Source: Pithys albifrons albifrons
Lineage: Eukaryota; Chordata; Aves; Passeriformes; Thamnophilidae
Assembly: GCF_047495875.1 (NCBI RefSeq)
Contig: NC_092463.1
Location: 5,641,557-5,705,556, forward strand
DNA: 64,000 nt
Reading direction: 5' to 3'
The translations under genes were made by a program, and so were the position numbers. Position 1 is the stretch's first letter. Each line of letters opens with the position of its first letter. Under the pieces are notes generated by a model that was given only the letters and a program-made list of their open reading frames with translations, was not told the DNA's origin and did not search any database. Positions 12,692-24,600 of the stretch are shown here, in pieces.

Positions 12692-13399
12692 CTGGAAAAC
12701 AGGAGGAGACATGAGGCAGCATTTGTGCCTGGGAGCATGTCTGTTTTCCCTACCAATATTAGCTGGTCCATTAGAAATTGTTATCTCTCCTTCAAGTTCT
12801 GCCTTGTGTATCCTCAGGCTGTCAGGGCTGCTGCACAGTTCTGACTCTGGCAAACAGCTCTGACGGCCAAGTTTGGGGTGTTACAATCACATAAAGATTG
12901 GGCTGAAGGGGAAGGGGGAGGAAACACATTAACTAATCCATGCACCCTTTTCCAGATCTCACTAAACTTGCATCAACACTCCATAGGAAGATATCCTGAT
13001 GATTGCATTTGTTAGGAACACGACCAATCTTCAGTGTGATTGGGATTAACTCATGATTTCTTCCGCAAAAAGGAGTTTGACCCCTTCCTTCATCCAGATT
13101 GTTCCTTTGCTGAAAAAATAAGCTGGATGTCTTCTCTTTCTTTTATATATAATTTTTATTTTTTTATTTCAACTACTGAACAAATAAAATCCTTTTCTTA
13201 TTTAGCTCCCTAAGGCCAGCAAATACCTGCACATACCATGAGCACATGGCTAATCGAGGCAGAGTTAGCTGCATGGGAAAAGTGCTCACAGCACAGATCA
13301 TGGAGACCTAATGAAATCAATGAAGAATGAAATTAAAACTTGGTTTTTGGAAGCTAAATACCTTTCACTCTCCATCAATGTCCTCACCACAAAATGCAA

Positions 13400-13725
13400 T
13401 GTCTGCGATGAGGAGCAACGTTTATACGCAAAAGGAGAGAACGCTCAACGCAGCAGAAATGGGCTGAAAAACCTAAAAATAAATACACAGTCCTGAGAGG
13501 AAGACATCTGGATTCTCTTAGGAGAGAGCCATGCAGTGTTTACTGCAAAGCAATAGTGGCGCTTGCAAATGCAAATGTGTGTGTGAATCCGAAAAAGCAA
13601 CAGACTGCAGGAGCAACACGAGCGCGTGGGATGCGACACAGCATTAGCTGTATCTGCCTGGGGATTTTTTATAAGGGTAGGGAAAGAAAAAGTGAGTTAG
13701 TAATGCCAAGAGAATTTAGCACGCT
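13400..13725. promoter_or_regulatory. CpG-containing pocket with octamer motif, possible enhancer
   Basis: About 12 CpGs occur in 325 bases of otherwise AT-rich DNA, including the GC-rich near-palindrome CACGAGCGCGTG at 13617-13628. Overlapping octamer-type motifs TTGCAAAT and ATGCAAAT (the POU/Oct consensus) lie at 13563-13576. No reading frame here looks like a convincing exon. The combination suggests a conserved regulatory element within an intron or between genes. This is an inference from composition and motif only. Confidence 0.3.
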
Positions 13726-14339
13726 AAACCTGATCACTATAAGGATTGATTCTGGCTTGAGTGTTTCAAAGAAAGAAATCAATCACCCAGCTAATTCATT
13801 TTTCCTTCTACTTGAAGTTGGTGGCTGTCATTGCCACCCCTTTCATCAGTGTCAAGGGGTCAATAAAACTCACCTGTAATAATCTACATTTAACAGACCA
13901 TTACAAGGAGATACCCTTTTTAAAAAGTCAGCCTGGAAAGCCTTGCCTGTCTCCTAAAAACTGACATGGGAACTTCAAGAGCTCTTCAAAGGCTCTGTTA
14001 TGCTCACTAAACACAGAGCTGGAGCAGTAGCGACTGCTGGTGCTGGTCTGTCTGAGGAGATACATTCCCCACTCATGCTCAGTCACTGTGGATTGCAGGT
14101 GGGTTTATAGTCTCATAGAGTGCTCCCCACATGACACTGTTCTTAGAATACACAAGAGCAGGGTACACAAACTAGGCTGAAAATAAGTTCAAGCCTGACT
14201 TTCAAGCCGTATCTTCCAAAGAGAAACGCTCTTAAAAATATCATCTACCTCTCTGGTGCACACCTGGTGCAATGGTACCTTAGGTCTGTAAAAACACATG
14301 CTCTTGCACACGAGCACACAATCCATTAACCTTAGTGCA

Positions 14340-14525
14340 CATACTATTATTAATTATTATTTGAACTTCAATACACCCTGGAAGCACTGATAGTGATTTA
14401 TATTCCTATATGCTGAAAGCTGCAAAAAGAATATAGTCTTGCCCCAAATGGCTACAGTCTGAAAAGGCAGATGAAGCACAGGAAAAATGGGTAATACAAG
14501 GACGTCATGTCAGTGTAACTGGGAC
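14340..14525. repeat. Ancient amniote interspersed repeat remnant
   Basis: The order of features resembles an old repeat common in turtle, crocodile and bird DNA: an ATTATTATTAATTATTATT start, a section about 80 bases later reading TCTTGCCCCAAATGGCTACA then GTCTGAAAAGGCAGATGAAG, and ATACAAGGA further on. I recall the consensus as TGCCCCAAAGAGCTTACAAT followed by a purine-rich tail. I am not certain of the family name. It is strongly diverged. Confidence 0.45.
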
Positions 14526-15552
14526 CATTTTCTATGCTGGATCTGTGGATCTCTGAGGAAGGATCTCTTTTATCACATACCCGTAGAGTATCAATCTCAA
14601 TAGTGCCTTGACCTTGACTGATAAGCTAGATTTGTTAGGAAGACAAACATTTTCTGAGAGTGCTCACCTGAGATCCTTGGTTTTTCTGAGGGCTGGAAGC
14701 AAGAACCAAGCACTGCCTTACTGAAATTCTGTTGGCAAGAAATTTGCTTTGGAGGGAACTGTATCACCAGTGCCAGACAAAAAGGCTGGATTGCTTTTAA
14801 ACAGACACTGAACAGCCACATTTTTCACAGATGTCCTCCCACTGCTTTCAATAGACCTGTGAAAGGCTTGAACTTTTAAAAAGCTAGGAATTGCATTTGA
14901 GTTCCCAAATGGCGTATCTGGGTTTTTAATCTGGATCTCCTTTACTATCATATTGCTTGTTCTGAATAAATTATCCAGAAACCTGGGCCTTTTTATTGTC
15001 CCTCAGTTCTGCTTTCTATAAATATGTTCATTATTTGCATGTTGTCACTGAACACTTAATACACTCTCCTGTGGAGCTGTGGCAAATTGTTAGTTTGGAA
15101 TATATACACTACTCATTAGCCACTGTGGAACTAAACAATTAACTCACATTATGTCGTCTCCTTCAGCTGATGATGAGAATAACCAGAAGCAGATTATGAA
15201 TAACAATATTGCCATTATCAAGGAATAGCCCTCTAGAAATGAAGAGAAGCATCACTTTCATACTGGGGCACTGAGGGATGGATGACCCACCTATCACTTG
15301 ATCAGAACTCGAGCAATCACTTGTAAGTGCTGCTTTATCCCACTGTCATAACCGCTTTATTTTAAAACAAAAAAGTTGTCAAAGAAGATTAAAAGAAGCA
15401 CTGTGAAATAATTTCCTGCTTTGAGCCACAGAGCAGAGAAGGACTGGATAAAGAGAAGTCCCTGTGTGCTTTCACACTCATGTGTGGTACAGAGAAGAGG
15501 GATGGGGTCAGGCAGCCTGCACACGAAGCAAGGCAGCAAACTCTCATGCTGT
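14526..15552. other. Unannotated non-coding DNA
   Basis: AT-rich sequence with no recognised repeat or exon. Open frames are short and unsupported. Confidence 0.4.
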
Positions 15553-15622
15553 GTCTGGTTTGGGGAGAGCTGTGTGGCTTTGGGCACCCAACTTAATTTC
15601 TCCATCTGTTTATTCAGTTGGC
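15553..15622 (+). repeat. Possible MIR-like SINE remnant
   Basis: The block AGCTGTGTGGCTTTGGGCAC followed by CCAACTTAATTTCTCCATCTG follows the MIR core order (AGCTGTGTGACCTTGGGCAA, then the ACTTAA-CTCTCTG section). It is short and diverged, so the call is tentative. Confidence 0.45.
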
Positions 15623-18600
15623 CTTGATACTTCCACACCTGCTATGGGGAAGAAGCAGCACATGTGAATTGGGATCCATATAAAAATGTTGAAGAACCAT
15701 ACAAAATAGGGATAGTTTCTTATTTCAACTATACCAAAAGCTAGGAAGAAATGAAAAAGCTTCTTCTATTTCCCATCCCTTTCAAATATGGACATGCACA
15801 GAAACACACTCTTTCTTCCAAGATAATTACTCACAGAGTGAGTTTGACCTTGCCATAGCACTATAAGATGAAATCTTTAAGCATGAGTTCTGCAGGATGT
15901 CAGATTAAATGATGTAATTTTAAATTCTGAGTTAAATCCATGAAGGACCATTTCCTTCCACCAGCAATCCTCCATCCATGAAATGCAACTGATCTTTAGC
16001 TTTGCTTTTTTTATTCTCTCTCTTCACATTAAACTGCTGTAGTGAATGGAGAAGGTCACATGCTCCTCTTCCTGCATCTCCATCTCGACTCTGCTGTATG
16101 CAAGTGTCCACACTCAATTTCCAATGTATTTTCAGCTTCCTCTGGATACCTGAACTCTTTAGGAAGGTAACTGTGTTTTCAAGTTGTGTAACCTCCCAAG
16201 CAATGCATTAATGTATTAGGAGGTCTCTGTAAGAGCCCTGGCCCAGAATATGGCTTATTGCCTTTTCAATAATAGATGGATTCAATTCTATTGACTTGGT
16301 TTTTAAGAAGAAACACTTTTTACTGTGATATATTACTTTATCATACCATCAGCAGCCATTAAGGCTGCAGGATTTAGCATGTCATTGTCCATCTGTAACA
16401 CAGCACAGGGCATCTGATTTTCAGCAGATTATTCCCACCTACAGCGTCAGTCCCAGCCCAAGACTCTCAGGTAAGCTGTGTCCCTGCAGGCATAAATCAC
16501 CTTTGCATCTTGCTGCTCTGTGGTTCCTGGTTTACAGCAGACATGGCAGTGCAAGACCAATGGCAGGTGTGTCCCAAGAACGATTCCTAAAAGTTTGCTG
16601 GGAAACTGCAGGGTGCTGATAGCCTGTGTGACTACAGGGCTCCTGTCAGCAGAACCACAAGCTAATGATCCATCAAAAGTCTCAGGCATCAAATGGCTAT
16701 TTTTAATTTTCGCCTTTAACCCTTAAGAGACATTATGGATGTTTGTGGCTTGCAAGGTTTGCCTGTGTTCCCTTGATCCTGCAGAAGGGACAAGTCACTC
16801 CCACACTTCACGCCAAGGGCAGAATTCCAATGCCACATTGCAGGAAGATGGACTGAAGGCACAGTACTAATTCCAATATACATGTGCACAGTGCATCTAG
16901 CAAAGGAGATAGAAGCTCTGGGCAGGGCAATCAGGCATGTTTTGATGATAAAAGAAAGGAAAATTCCACCCAGGTGTCCTATTAAAACTCCCTTCACAGG
17001 TTTAATCTGTTCACAAATCCCATTTCAGATTTACAGACAGTCTCAGAGCTGTGCACCAAAAAAAAGAAAGTTGTTCCAATTTAATCGTGAAGTAAATCCT
17101 GACACAGCCCTTCAAAACTGTGCTGAGGTACATCCACACCTAAAATTAATGTATGAAATAGCCCTTACCTACTCATGCATGAGCAGAGCAGTGCTATTTT
17201 GCACAAGGGAAGAAGCCTCTTGGGCTGTTTCCAAAGCAGGACACTACATTTTGGTGTGTTTAGGAGCTCTCCTACTGTTTCAGTGAAATATGTTATTCAC
17301 TTCATGTGTGCAGTCAGCACCAGCCACATTGTATTATTGTTCCTCAGGCTACTGACACTGCACTCCATGGGCAATGGCACTAGAGAAATTATCTCTGTTT
17401 TGTTTTCCTACTTATTTAGGTGTTTCAGCCCGTGCCAGTGGAAGCTCTTGATACTCAGTGCACCAACAGCAGGTGTTTATCTGAATATGAACTGTAGACA
17501 CACCTGGTATTTCCGGATATCTGGGGGCAGAGCTGTTGTTATAACCTGCTGGGATGCCAGGCCTGACAACTGTATCAAATCCCTAAATTCTCTTTGGACA
17601 AAATTTCCAGGTGGGAAAGGAGGCTCAGCTCAATATATAGATAAGCTCTGCCCCCTGTGCAAGCCCTGCTCCAGCAGTCTCCATCCCCAGGGATCTTGCC
17701 CTAATTCTGCCCTAATTACTGAAAGATGAACAGTGCCTGGGGTCAGGCATAGAGAATGGCTGGGGGGAACCAGCTGGATTGCTCTGCCCTACATGGCAAA
17801 ATGCTCCAGGGAATAAGGAACACTGGTTTCTATTCCTGGCTCTAGAAAGCAGTGTAGTCTCTTGGTGATGAACAGGCAACCCACAGCAGGGACAGACAGT
17901 TGTCTCCTTCTCACTGCACTGGCCAGAGCCCATGGGATTTTATTCTTTATTGCTTTTTAAACAAGGTACTTTGTTGGAAGAATAACTTAGGCCAGGATTT
18001 TCTCATTCTTTCTCAGGCTTACACTTAAAATAATGAGTTAATCTTTAAAAGAGCTACAGTAGGAGGCTTTAAAATGACTCAATGCTGTATTTTGAAAAGA
18101 ACTCGTGGATCGCTTGTGTCTCAGAGCTATTTATACGCTACCTGCCAGGGAAATTCACAGATGAACAAACTAGCAAGAAACATGCTATTCAAGAGAGACA
18201 TTCTTAGGATCTGGAGTCAAAAAAACCACACATAATTGCATAAGGGTTCTGGTTCAGAGGGCTCTACTTGCTGGAGAGAAACTCTCCAACACAATTTGTC
18301 CATATGCTGCTGTAAAGGGGCTCTTCCCTCTGCCAGAGAAGTCACTACCAAGCAGGTTTGGAACCCAGTTCTAACAAATTGTTATTGCAGAAGCATTATC
18401 TGTGCTATAGCTGTCATGTGAAACTAGGCTGCAAAAACCAGCAAAATGCCTGGGCACTAACTGGTTCATGGCCTGTAGTTTCATGGGTGAATAATAATAA
18501 ACAGAAGTGAAAATCCAGCACTTGCCTTCCCATTAAAAGCGTCATTAAAAGGTGTGACTGGGTCTCCATGAGTCACTTTGCTCACCAACAAATAACCTCA

Positions 18601-21128
18601 AGAATTTCTCCATCGATAAAAACCAAGTGTAATAGTACTTGATGCACCTTGCAAAATGCTAGAAGGAAATTTTGGTAAGAGGGGGAGAAGCACGAGTAAG
18701 ACACCCAGCTCCAAGATTAAGATGCACACAGGTATCTTGTGTTAGGCTCAGGCACTTACTGTTTTTAACAGCACCAGAATCAATGCAAGGCATGTCTCCA
18801 AATCCCTCCTTGGGGTGATCCTGACTGCCTCAGCCTGGGCTCCTAATTAGCAGTTCAGTGCCTGCCCAGCAAGTGAAGGCAGGGACTCTCCCACACATCC
18901 ACATTTGGCACTGGGCTAAGATTGATTTCCTGCTGCTGCTGACACAGAAAGCAGCCTGGGACGGAGCATTAGCATGGAACTGGAGTTTCAGTGAGCATGG
19001 AAAAGGGAAAGCACAAGAGGCACATTGCATTGGCATAAGGAGATCTTTTGGGGACATCCCCTCAGAGAAGGGCCTCCCCACACCTCCCACTACATTGCAG
19101 GGAAGTACTGGGAGATTTCTTTCTCCTCCTCCTTCTTCTTCTCCTCTTCCTCCTCCTCCTTGCTGCAAGGCAGATAGCAGGGTTGCAGTACCCAGGGGAC
19201 ACCCCAGTCCTGCTGCAGATCATGGCTAGGAGGACAAAGGCTTCAGATTTCATCCTCCTTGCCATACTTTCCTTTTTTTTTACTCAGGTATTTTCTAAGC
19301 TTTAGGGAAGGTTCTTTTCACCATGGATCCCTCCATCCTTGGTGGTTAAACGGACGCACTGCACAGTTTCAGCCAACTCCTGTGTCTTTGCCCCACAACC
19401 TCAACACTGCTAACCTTTATGTTCCCAAACCAGCATTTATTTGTTGTGAGCTCTCTGCAACCTCATTAATATGCACAGGGATGTAGAAATGATGCTTCAC
19501 AATCTCTCTCTAGGCAGCCACAGAGGTCTCTGGAGGGACTGTGGTGCTGGGACAGCTGAGGGGCACTCAGCCATGTAACAAAGAGTGAAAACCATGCCAT
19601 TTACCAGATCAGCTGCATAAATATTGCACAAGGCAGAGATGCAGAGGTCACCCCTGAGTATCATTGAGGTAGGCAAGCCTGCTGGGCTGATCTCTCCTGA
19701 TGGGTAAATGGAGGTTTCCCTTCCCCTCACTGTTGCCCATGGAGGTGCTCTCCCAACAGTAGAAAGTCCCCTGTGTGGCACAGCACAAAACTCTTTGTCC
19801 TTGACACTGTCCCCTCACTCACTGACCTGAAGAGTTCAGCAATTTTCCTGTCCTCGCAGACCTGGACTAGGGTGCTGGTGGGTCAGATTTGACTAAGTTT
19901 TCTTTTCCCATCCCACAGAAGAGCAGTTGAGGGTGTTCGCCACTGGGAAGGCGGATAAAGTGCCTGGCATGCTCAGCTGCCTAGAAAAAAGCTGTTAGTT
20001 AAACACCTCAGACATCTCTGGAAATCCCCAGTCCACACAAAGTCAGCACTCAGGGCCTGCCACCTGCCCAGACACAGCATGGAGTGGGGATGGAGGAGGG
20101 AAGCAGCACAGGGACCACAAAGCCCACCCCTGCTGCACAGTCTCCTGCGCTGCAATGAAACTCCCACCTCAACAAGGGTGGTGGCCAAAACTCACCATGA
20201 GGGCAAAAACACAAGAAAAGTATACAACATAATCTCACTGTTCTCTTTTTTATTACATCTGTTGAGGTCCTTGCAAGTTGCAGGGGATCTGGCAGAACTG
20301 CTGCTGGAAAATACGCCTTTTTTATTGAGAGGAGTGGAAAAAACTCCCCTCCTTTGTTAACATGATCTGCTGTTCTGATTTTGTGTTTGATGGAGTCTTT
20401 GTCTCATATAACTACCCCCATTCATGGCAAACTCTACAATGGACATCTTTTGAAGTCAGCAGGATTACAACCCCACAAGGACAAGTCCCTTCCTATCTGT
20501 CCCTTTACACTGAATGTCAAAAAACATTGAACGACATTTACAGTTGATATAAAATAACTATTTTTAAAAGTTCTTAAGAGCTTCCCAGTAACCCAGACAG
20601 GATCAGTGCACAGGAAATAAATGTTAGTGGCCAACACTGCAGGCTCATCTATAGAGGTGCCTCTGCCAATGCCTGTGCTCTGTGAGAAGGCCCGATCCAT
20701 TTGCACAGAGAGCAGCAGCCCTGGACCACATTTGTCCAGGTTTTCATGATCAACACCAGTCAGGGCTCCTGGGTATGGCCAAGGGCCAGTCTTATCTCAG
20801 GCTCACTGGAATTTTTGTCTTTTTAAAGGTGAACTGCAAAGCAATTGCTTCAAATCTAAAGGACTGCAAAAATAGCAGCATCCCAGCAGGGTTTCCCTGT
20901 CTGCCCTAAGGTGCCTGGCTATTTATAAAGTGAGACACAATAAGAAGACTGAGGTGTTTCTATAGGCTGCTGTAACCATTTGGCTTCAGAGCAGGTCAGG
21001 GCATTAAGGGCTGAGCCCCAGCAGATCTCTGAGGTCTGCTTGTTGCAGTATCCTACTTGTGTATCCCGGGGATGGAGAGGCAGTCAGACACATAATGGTT
21101 GTTACCAGGTGCTCACAGGCTAACAGGG
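15623..21128. other. Unannotated non-coding DNA
   Basis: No interspersed repeat recognised. One plus-strand frame of 184 codons runs at 17175-17729, but its peptide is Ser/Leu/Cys-rich, it has no splice context and it overlaps another open frame, so I read it as chance. A pure pyrimidine tract lies at 19116-19161 and is listed separately. Confidence 0.4.
19116..19161 (+). repeat. Homopyrimidine CCT/CTT tract
   Basis: Forty-six consecutive pyrimidines made of interspersed TCC and TTC triplets. Such tracts can form triplex (H-DNA) structures and vary in length. It resembles a splice-acceptor tract, but the following AGs lead into no supported exon. Confidence 0.85.
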
Positions 21129-21600
21129 ATAGAATCATAGGATCATTAAGGCTGGAAAAGACCTCTAAGATCATCAAGTCACACTGTTAACCCAGTACCA
21201 GCATGTTCACCACTAGACCACATCCCCAAGTTCCACATCCACATCTTTTTCAAACACTTCCAAGGGATGGCATTTACAGCAATTCCCTGGGCAGCCTATT
21301 CCAGTGTCTGCTCACCCTTAGGCTTTGGGTGGTCATTTTTCCTAATATCCCATCTAACCCTCCTCCCACCCATGCCATGGCACAATTTGAAGCCATTTCC
21401 TCCTACCCTGTCGCTTGTTACATGGGAGGAGAGGCTGACACCCATCTGGATACACCCTCCTTTCAGACAGTTGTAGGGAGTAATAAGGTCCCCCCTGAGT
21501 TTTCTTTTCTCCAGGCTAAACACCCCCAAGCTCCCTCAGCTGCTCTTCATCAGACTTGTGCTCCAGACCCTCCCCCAACTCCACTGCCCTTTTGTGAATG
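21129..21600 (-). mobile_element. CR1 LINE fragment
   Basis: The left edge is the reverse-complemented CR1 3' end (ATAGAATCATAGGATCATTA), followed by GCTGGAAAAGACCTCTAAGA and the complement of the CR1 3' UTR. Complement of the reverse-transcriptase C-terminal coding region follows (CTCCAGGCTAAACACCCCCA, then the 'CTCCCTCAGCTGCTCTTCATCAG' block). On the minus strand the decayed peptide still reads like the CR1 ORF2 end ([12 protein letters not shown]). The 5' end is truncated near 21600. The copy is noncoding, with several frame breaks. Confidence 0.9.
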
Positions 21601-24600
21601 CGCAAATGGAGATAAGCACCTAAAAAAAGAAAATAAAAGAAACTATTCCAGGATGGATGTTGAGTTTGTCTTGGGTCAAAGCCTTTTGTTTCTAATTCCA
21701 AACATGAAAAAGTTGCTATCTGATGGCATGGAAATTGTCCTGGGAAGACTGTCCCCCTTCCCGACAGAGGTTTCTAATCCCCTTCCCTCTCCCTGTCCTG
21801 CACTGTGTGTTCTCTCTTGCTTTCAACAGCCCAAGATCAAACAATTTCTATTCTGTGAGCAACAACTACCTGGAGATTTGGGCTTCTGGGTGCAAACAAC
21901 ATGAAAAATGTCGTGGAAAATGGGAAAACAAAGTTATGGCAACTATACTGTGTTTTTCAAACACCTCCAGGAGCTTTCCCCATTATGGATGGGGAAAACA
22001 TCCCCTTTGCCAGGGCAGTGACCCTGTGCATGCCACAATGCACTGCCACGTACCAACCTGGAACACTCCCTGGTTTAACATAAGAGCAGGGACAGGGGAG
22101 AAGGTCAGGAAAAGTAACACTTCTCCAGAAGTGCAACTCTGCTTGTTGGAGTGGAGTTTTGTTCTCAATTTCAGGATCCCAGTGTCAGCCCCCCTCACAC
22201 AGTTCAGTATCTTCTGAAGGACACACCTTTCCGCGGTTTATTTCCAAACACAGGAACAGCAGCTAATTCCTCTTTTGAACACATCAAAGAAAGCAGAAGA
22301 AATATTTCTGAAACTTTCTCAGAGGCCTCAAGGGCCATTTATTTTTTGTAGTTTACCTTGAAGATCCATTTAACTATTTCTTGAGCCCCAGATGCCTGCC
22401 TAGATGGGCCAGAGAGGCCACACAGCGTTCAGTGTTGAGGAGGAAATGCTGAAATTCTACTGAACAGTGTGAGTATTCAGCTGGAGCCACTCCCACCAGG
22501 GATGCAGCATCATACAAAATGATCTGGGGGGTTTTTATCATTCAGTAGAGATAACAGTAAATATGATGTACACAACAATGTTCCTGAGTTCCCAGATCTC
22601 TTACATGGGAGTTTTACCAGTTCATAACAGCCAAAAATCAAGCCTGTGGATGGTGGTTACCTTTCCACTCCTGGTGCACACATTTTCCCTACCACCTGCC
22701 TGATGCACTGCCTGGTCCAGATTTGTGCAGCACATCTTCCTGTCCACTCTCAATTGGTCCCATCTGCTTTCCAGGAGGAGCTCTCCTCTGCATAACCCTG
22801 CCTGTCACAGCAGATAACAATGCTCTTTGTGCCTTTCCCCAAGAGACAGATGGAATGCAGGGGAGCGGGAGGCGTCTCAGACACCCTGTCACAGTGTCAG
22901 GAGGGGCTGGCTGTGATGGGCTGGTGGAGAAGAGCCCTGTCTGACACCAGGGCTTTGCCAGCAGGAAGGCACTGATGGGGATCCTCTGACTCAGTTCCTG
23001 TGTGGGGAGTTACAAGAGCAAATAAAGGGATCTTCAGCTGGTGCTCGGGGGAGAAAGGGAGATAAAAATGAGCCCAATGAAGTTACACTCCCCAGCAGAA
23101 GCAGAACTGCAAGTAGGACACGCTTGGATGCAAGGGATGACCTGCAAATATCACATCTCCGTGGAAATGGCCTGGATACCAAACCATATATTAACTCCTT
23201 CAGTAACAGAGCATGGTGCCAAGGGCTTTGTTTCCCTACTCTGAAGGTAAACACAGAAATCCTGCCTTAAATGTAGCATTTCAAATACGCTCCCACAACG
23301 CACCCAGCTAATTTTACAGTAGGGGAAAATGCATTCCTGCTCCCAGCTAGTGAGGAGCTCAGCCAGAACAGTTGATGGCCTTCAGATTTTATCCTCTCCG
23401 GAATAATCCCAGTTTCGTAACTAAGGGATATAGCTGACAAATTTCTCAATTTGCAGATTAGAGAAGGGTCAACCCCAGCTTAATCAGCTGCTGTGGTGGG
23501 TCAGGAGGCAGGGTAACTCATAAACATTGTGAAATTAATAAAGTTATTTAGCATATTGTGTACGCAGTTTTCCATGCTTGCAATCCAAAGGAAACAGAAA
23601 GCTGTGACCAAAAGCCTTCCAAGCAATTGCCAAATATCTTCTTGAAAAAATCAAGATAGGAATGTAGCAGGGAAAATTCAACAGAGTGCAAACTGTGAGG
23701 GATAAGATTCAACCCTCCCAAGGATAGTCCAGGGGCAGAGAAGGGTTTGAGAATAGGCCTTTGCAAATCCATAGTCCACCTGAACTCAATAAAACAGAGA
23801 ACAGACATCAGTGGTGCTCTGCTGGCTTATGGTGACCAAGGGTCTAGGTCTGCCACCCCAAGTGTCACCTTTGGTACTTACAGCAAGGCACAGTCCATGT
23901 GGGGGTGGCAAAGATGTTATGGATGTCATTGGTCTTACTGGAAGAACGCCAGTAGAGATTTTTAAAAGAACAACAGAGAGGCAGATTTGTGCAAAAAGAG
24001 GTAGTAAATATCTGTGGTAAATATTTCTGCTTTATTTAAATCTCCTTTCAAAACATATTTAGGGCTTAACAATAGACTTCATATTTTGTTCAGGATTTGA
24101 ATACGTGTTTTCATCCACTCCATCCAATTAAGGGTTGCTGGAATTTCTGCCATTAGAAAATACTCTATTTTGTGCAGATAAATGGCACAGCAATTATATT
24201 TGGGACAGACTTTATTAAGGTACTTTGGAAATCAAGGCTTGGGGGCACAGCTTGACTTCTGGAAAACTGCACTCAAGAATAAAATGTTATTCAGCAGGGT
24301 TGCACATTTCATACTTTCTATAAACCAACAGCAAAGCACAGCAGAGGTTTCTGTCAATACCTTCATCCCTCTGGCCTACAAACCTTTGTGTGCCATTTCC
24401 ATCCTCCACTTGACCTACAATCTCCATGCAATCCTCCCTAACAGGACCTCCTGATGGGTTTCCTCCAGCTTCCCAAGCCTTCTTTAGCAGTTACCACAAC
24501 CTGGAGACTGTCTCTCTTCTCAAACCCCCTCACCTTTTGCAAACTGGTTGGTGGAAATTGTCTGCCTTGTCCTTGGGTGCATCTGCTCTCCCCAAGAACA

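Noticed and set aside
13874..13958. Minus-strand open stretch ending in a perfect donor (TTACAG|GTGAGTTT)
   Set aside because: Short, weak acceptor, and the exit phase does not match the best downstream candidate without using a poor acceptor.
17175..17729. 184-codon plus-strand open frame
   Set aside because: Overlaps another frame, no splice or promoter context, and a Ser/Leu/Cys-rich composition typical of chance frames.
21203..21904. 233-codon plus-strand open frame
   Set aside because: Runs antisense through a CR1 fragment. The open frame is a by-product of the GC-richer repeat.
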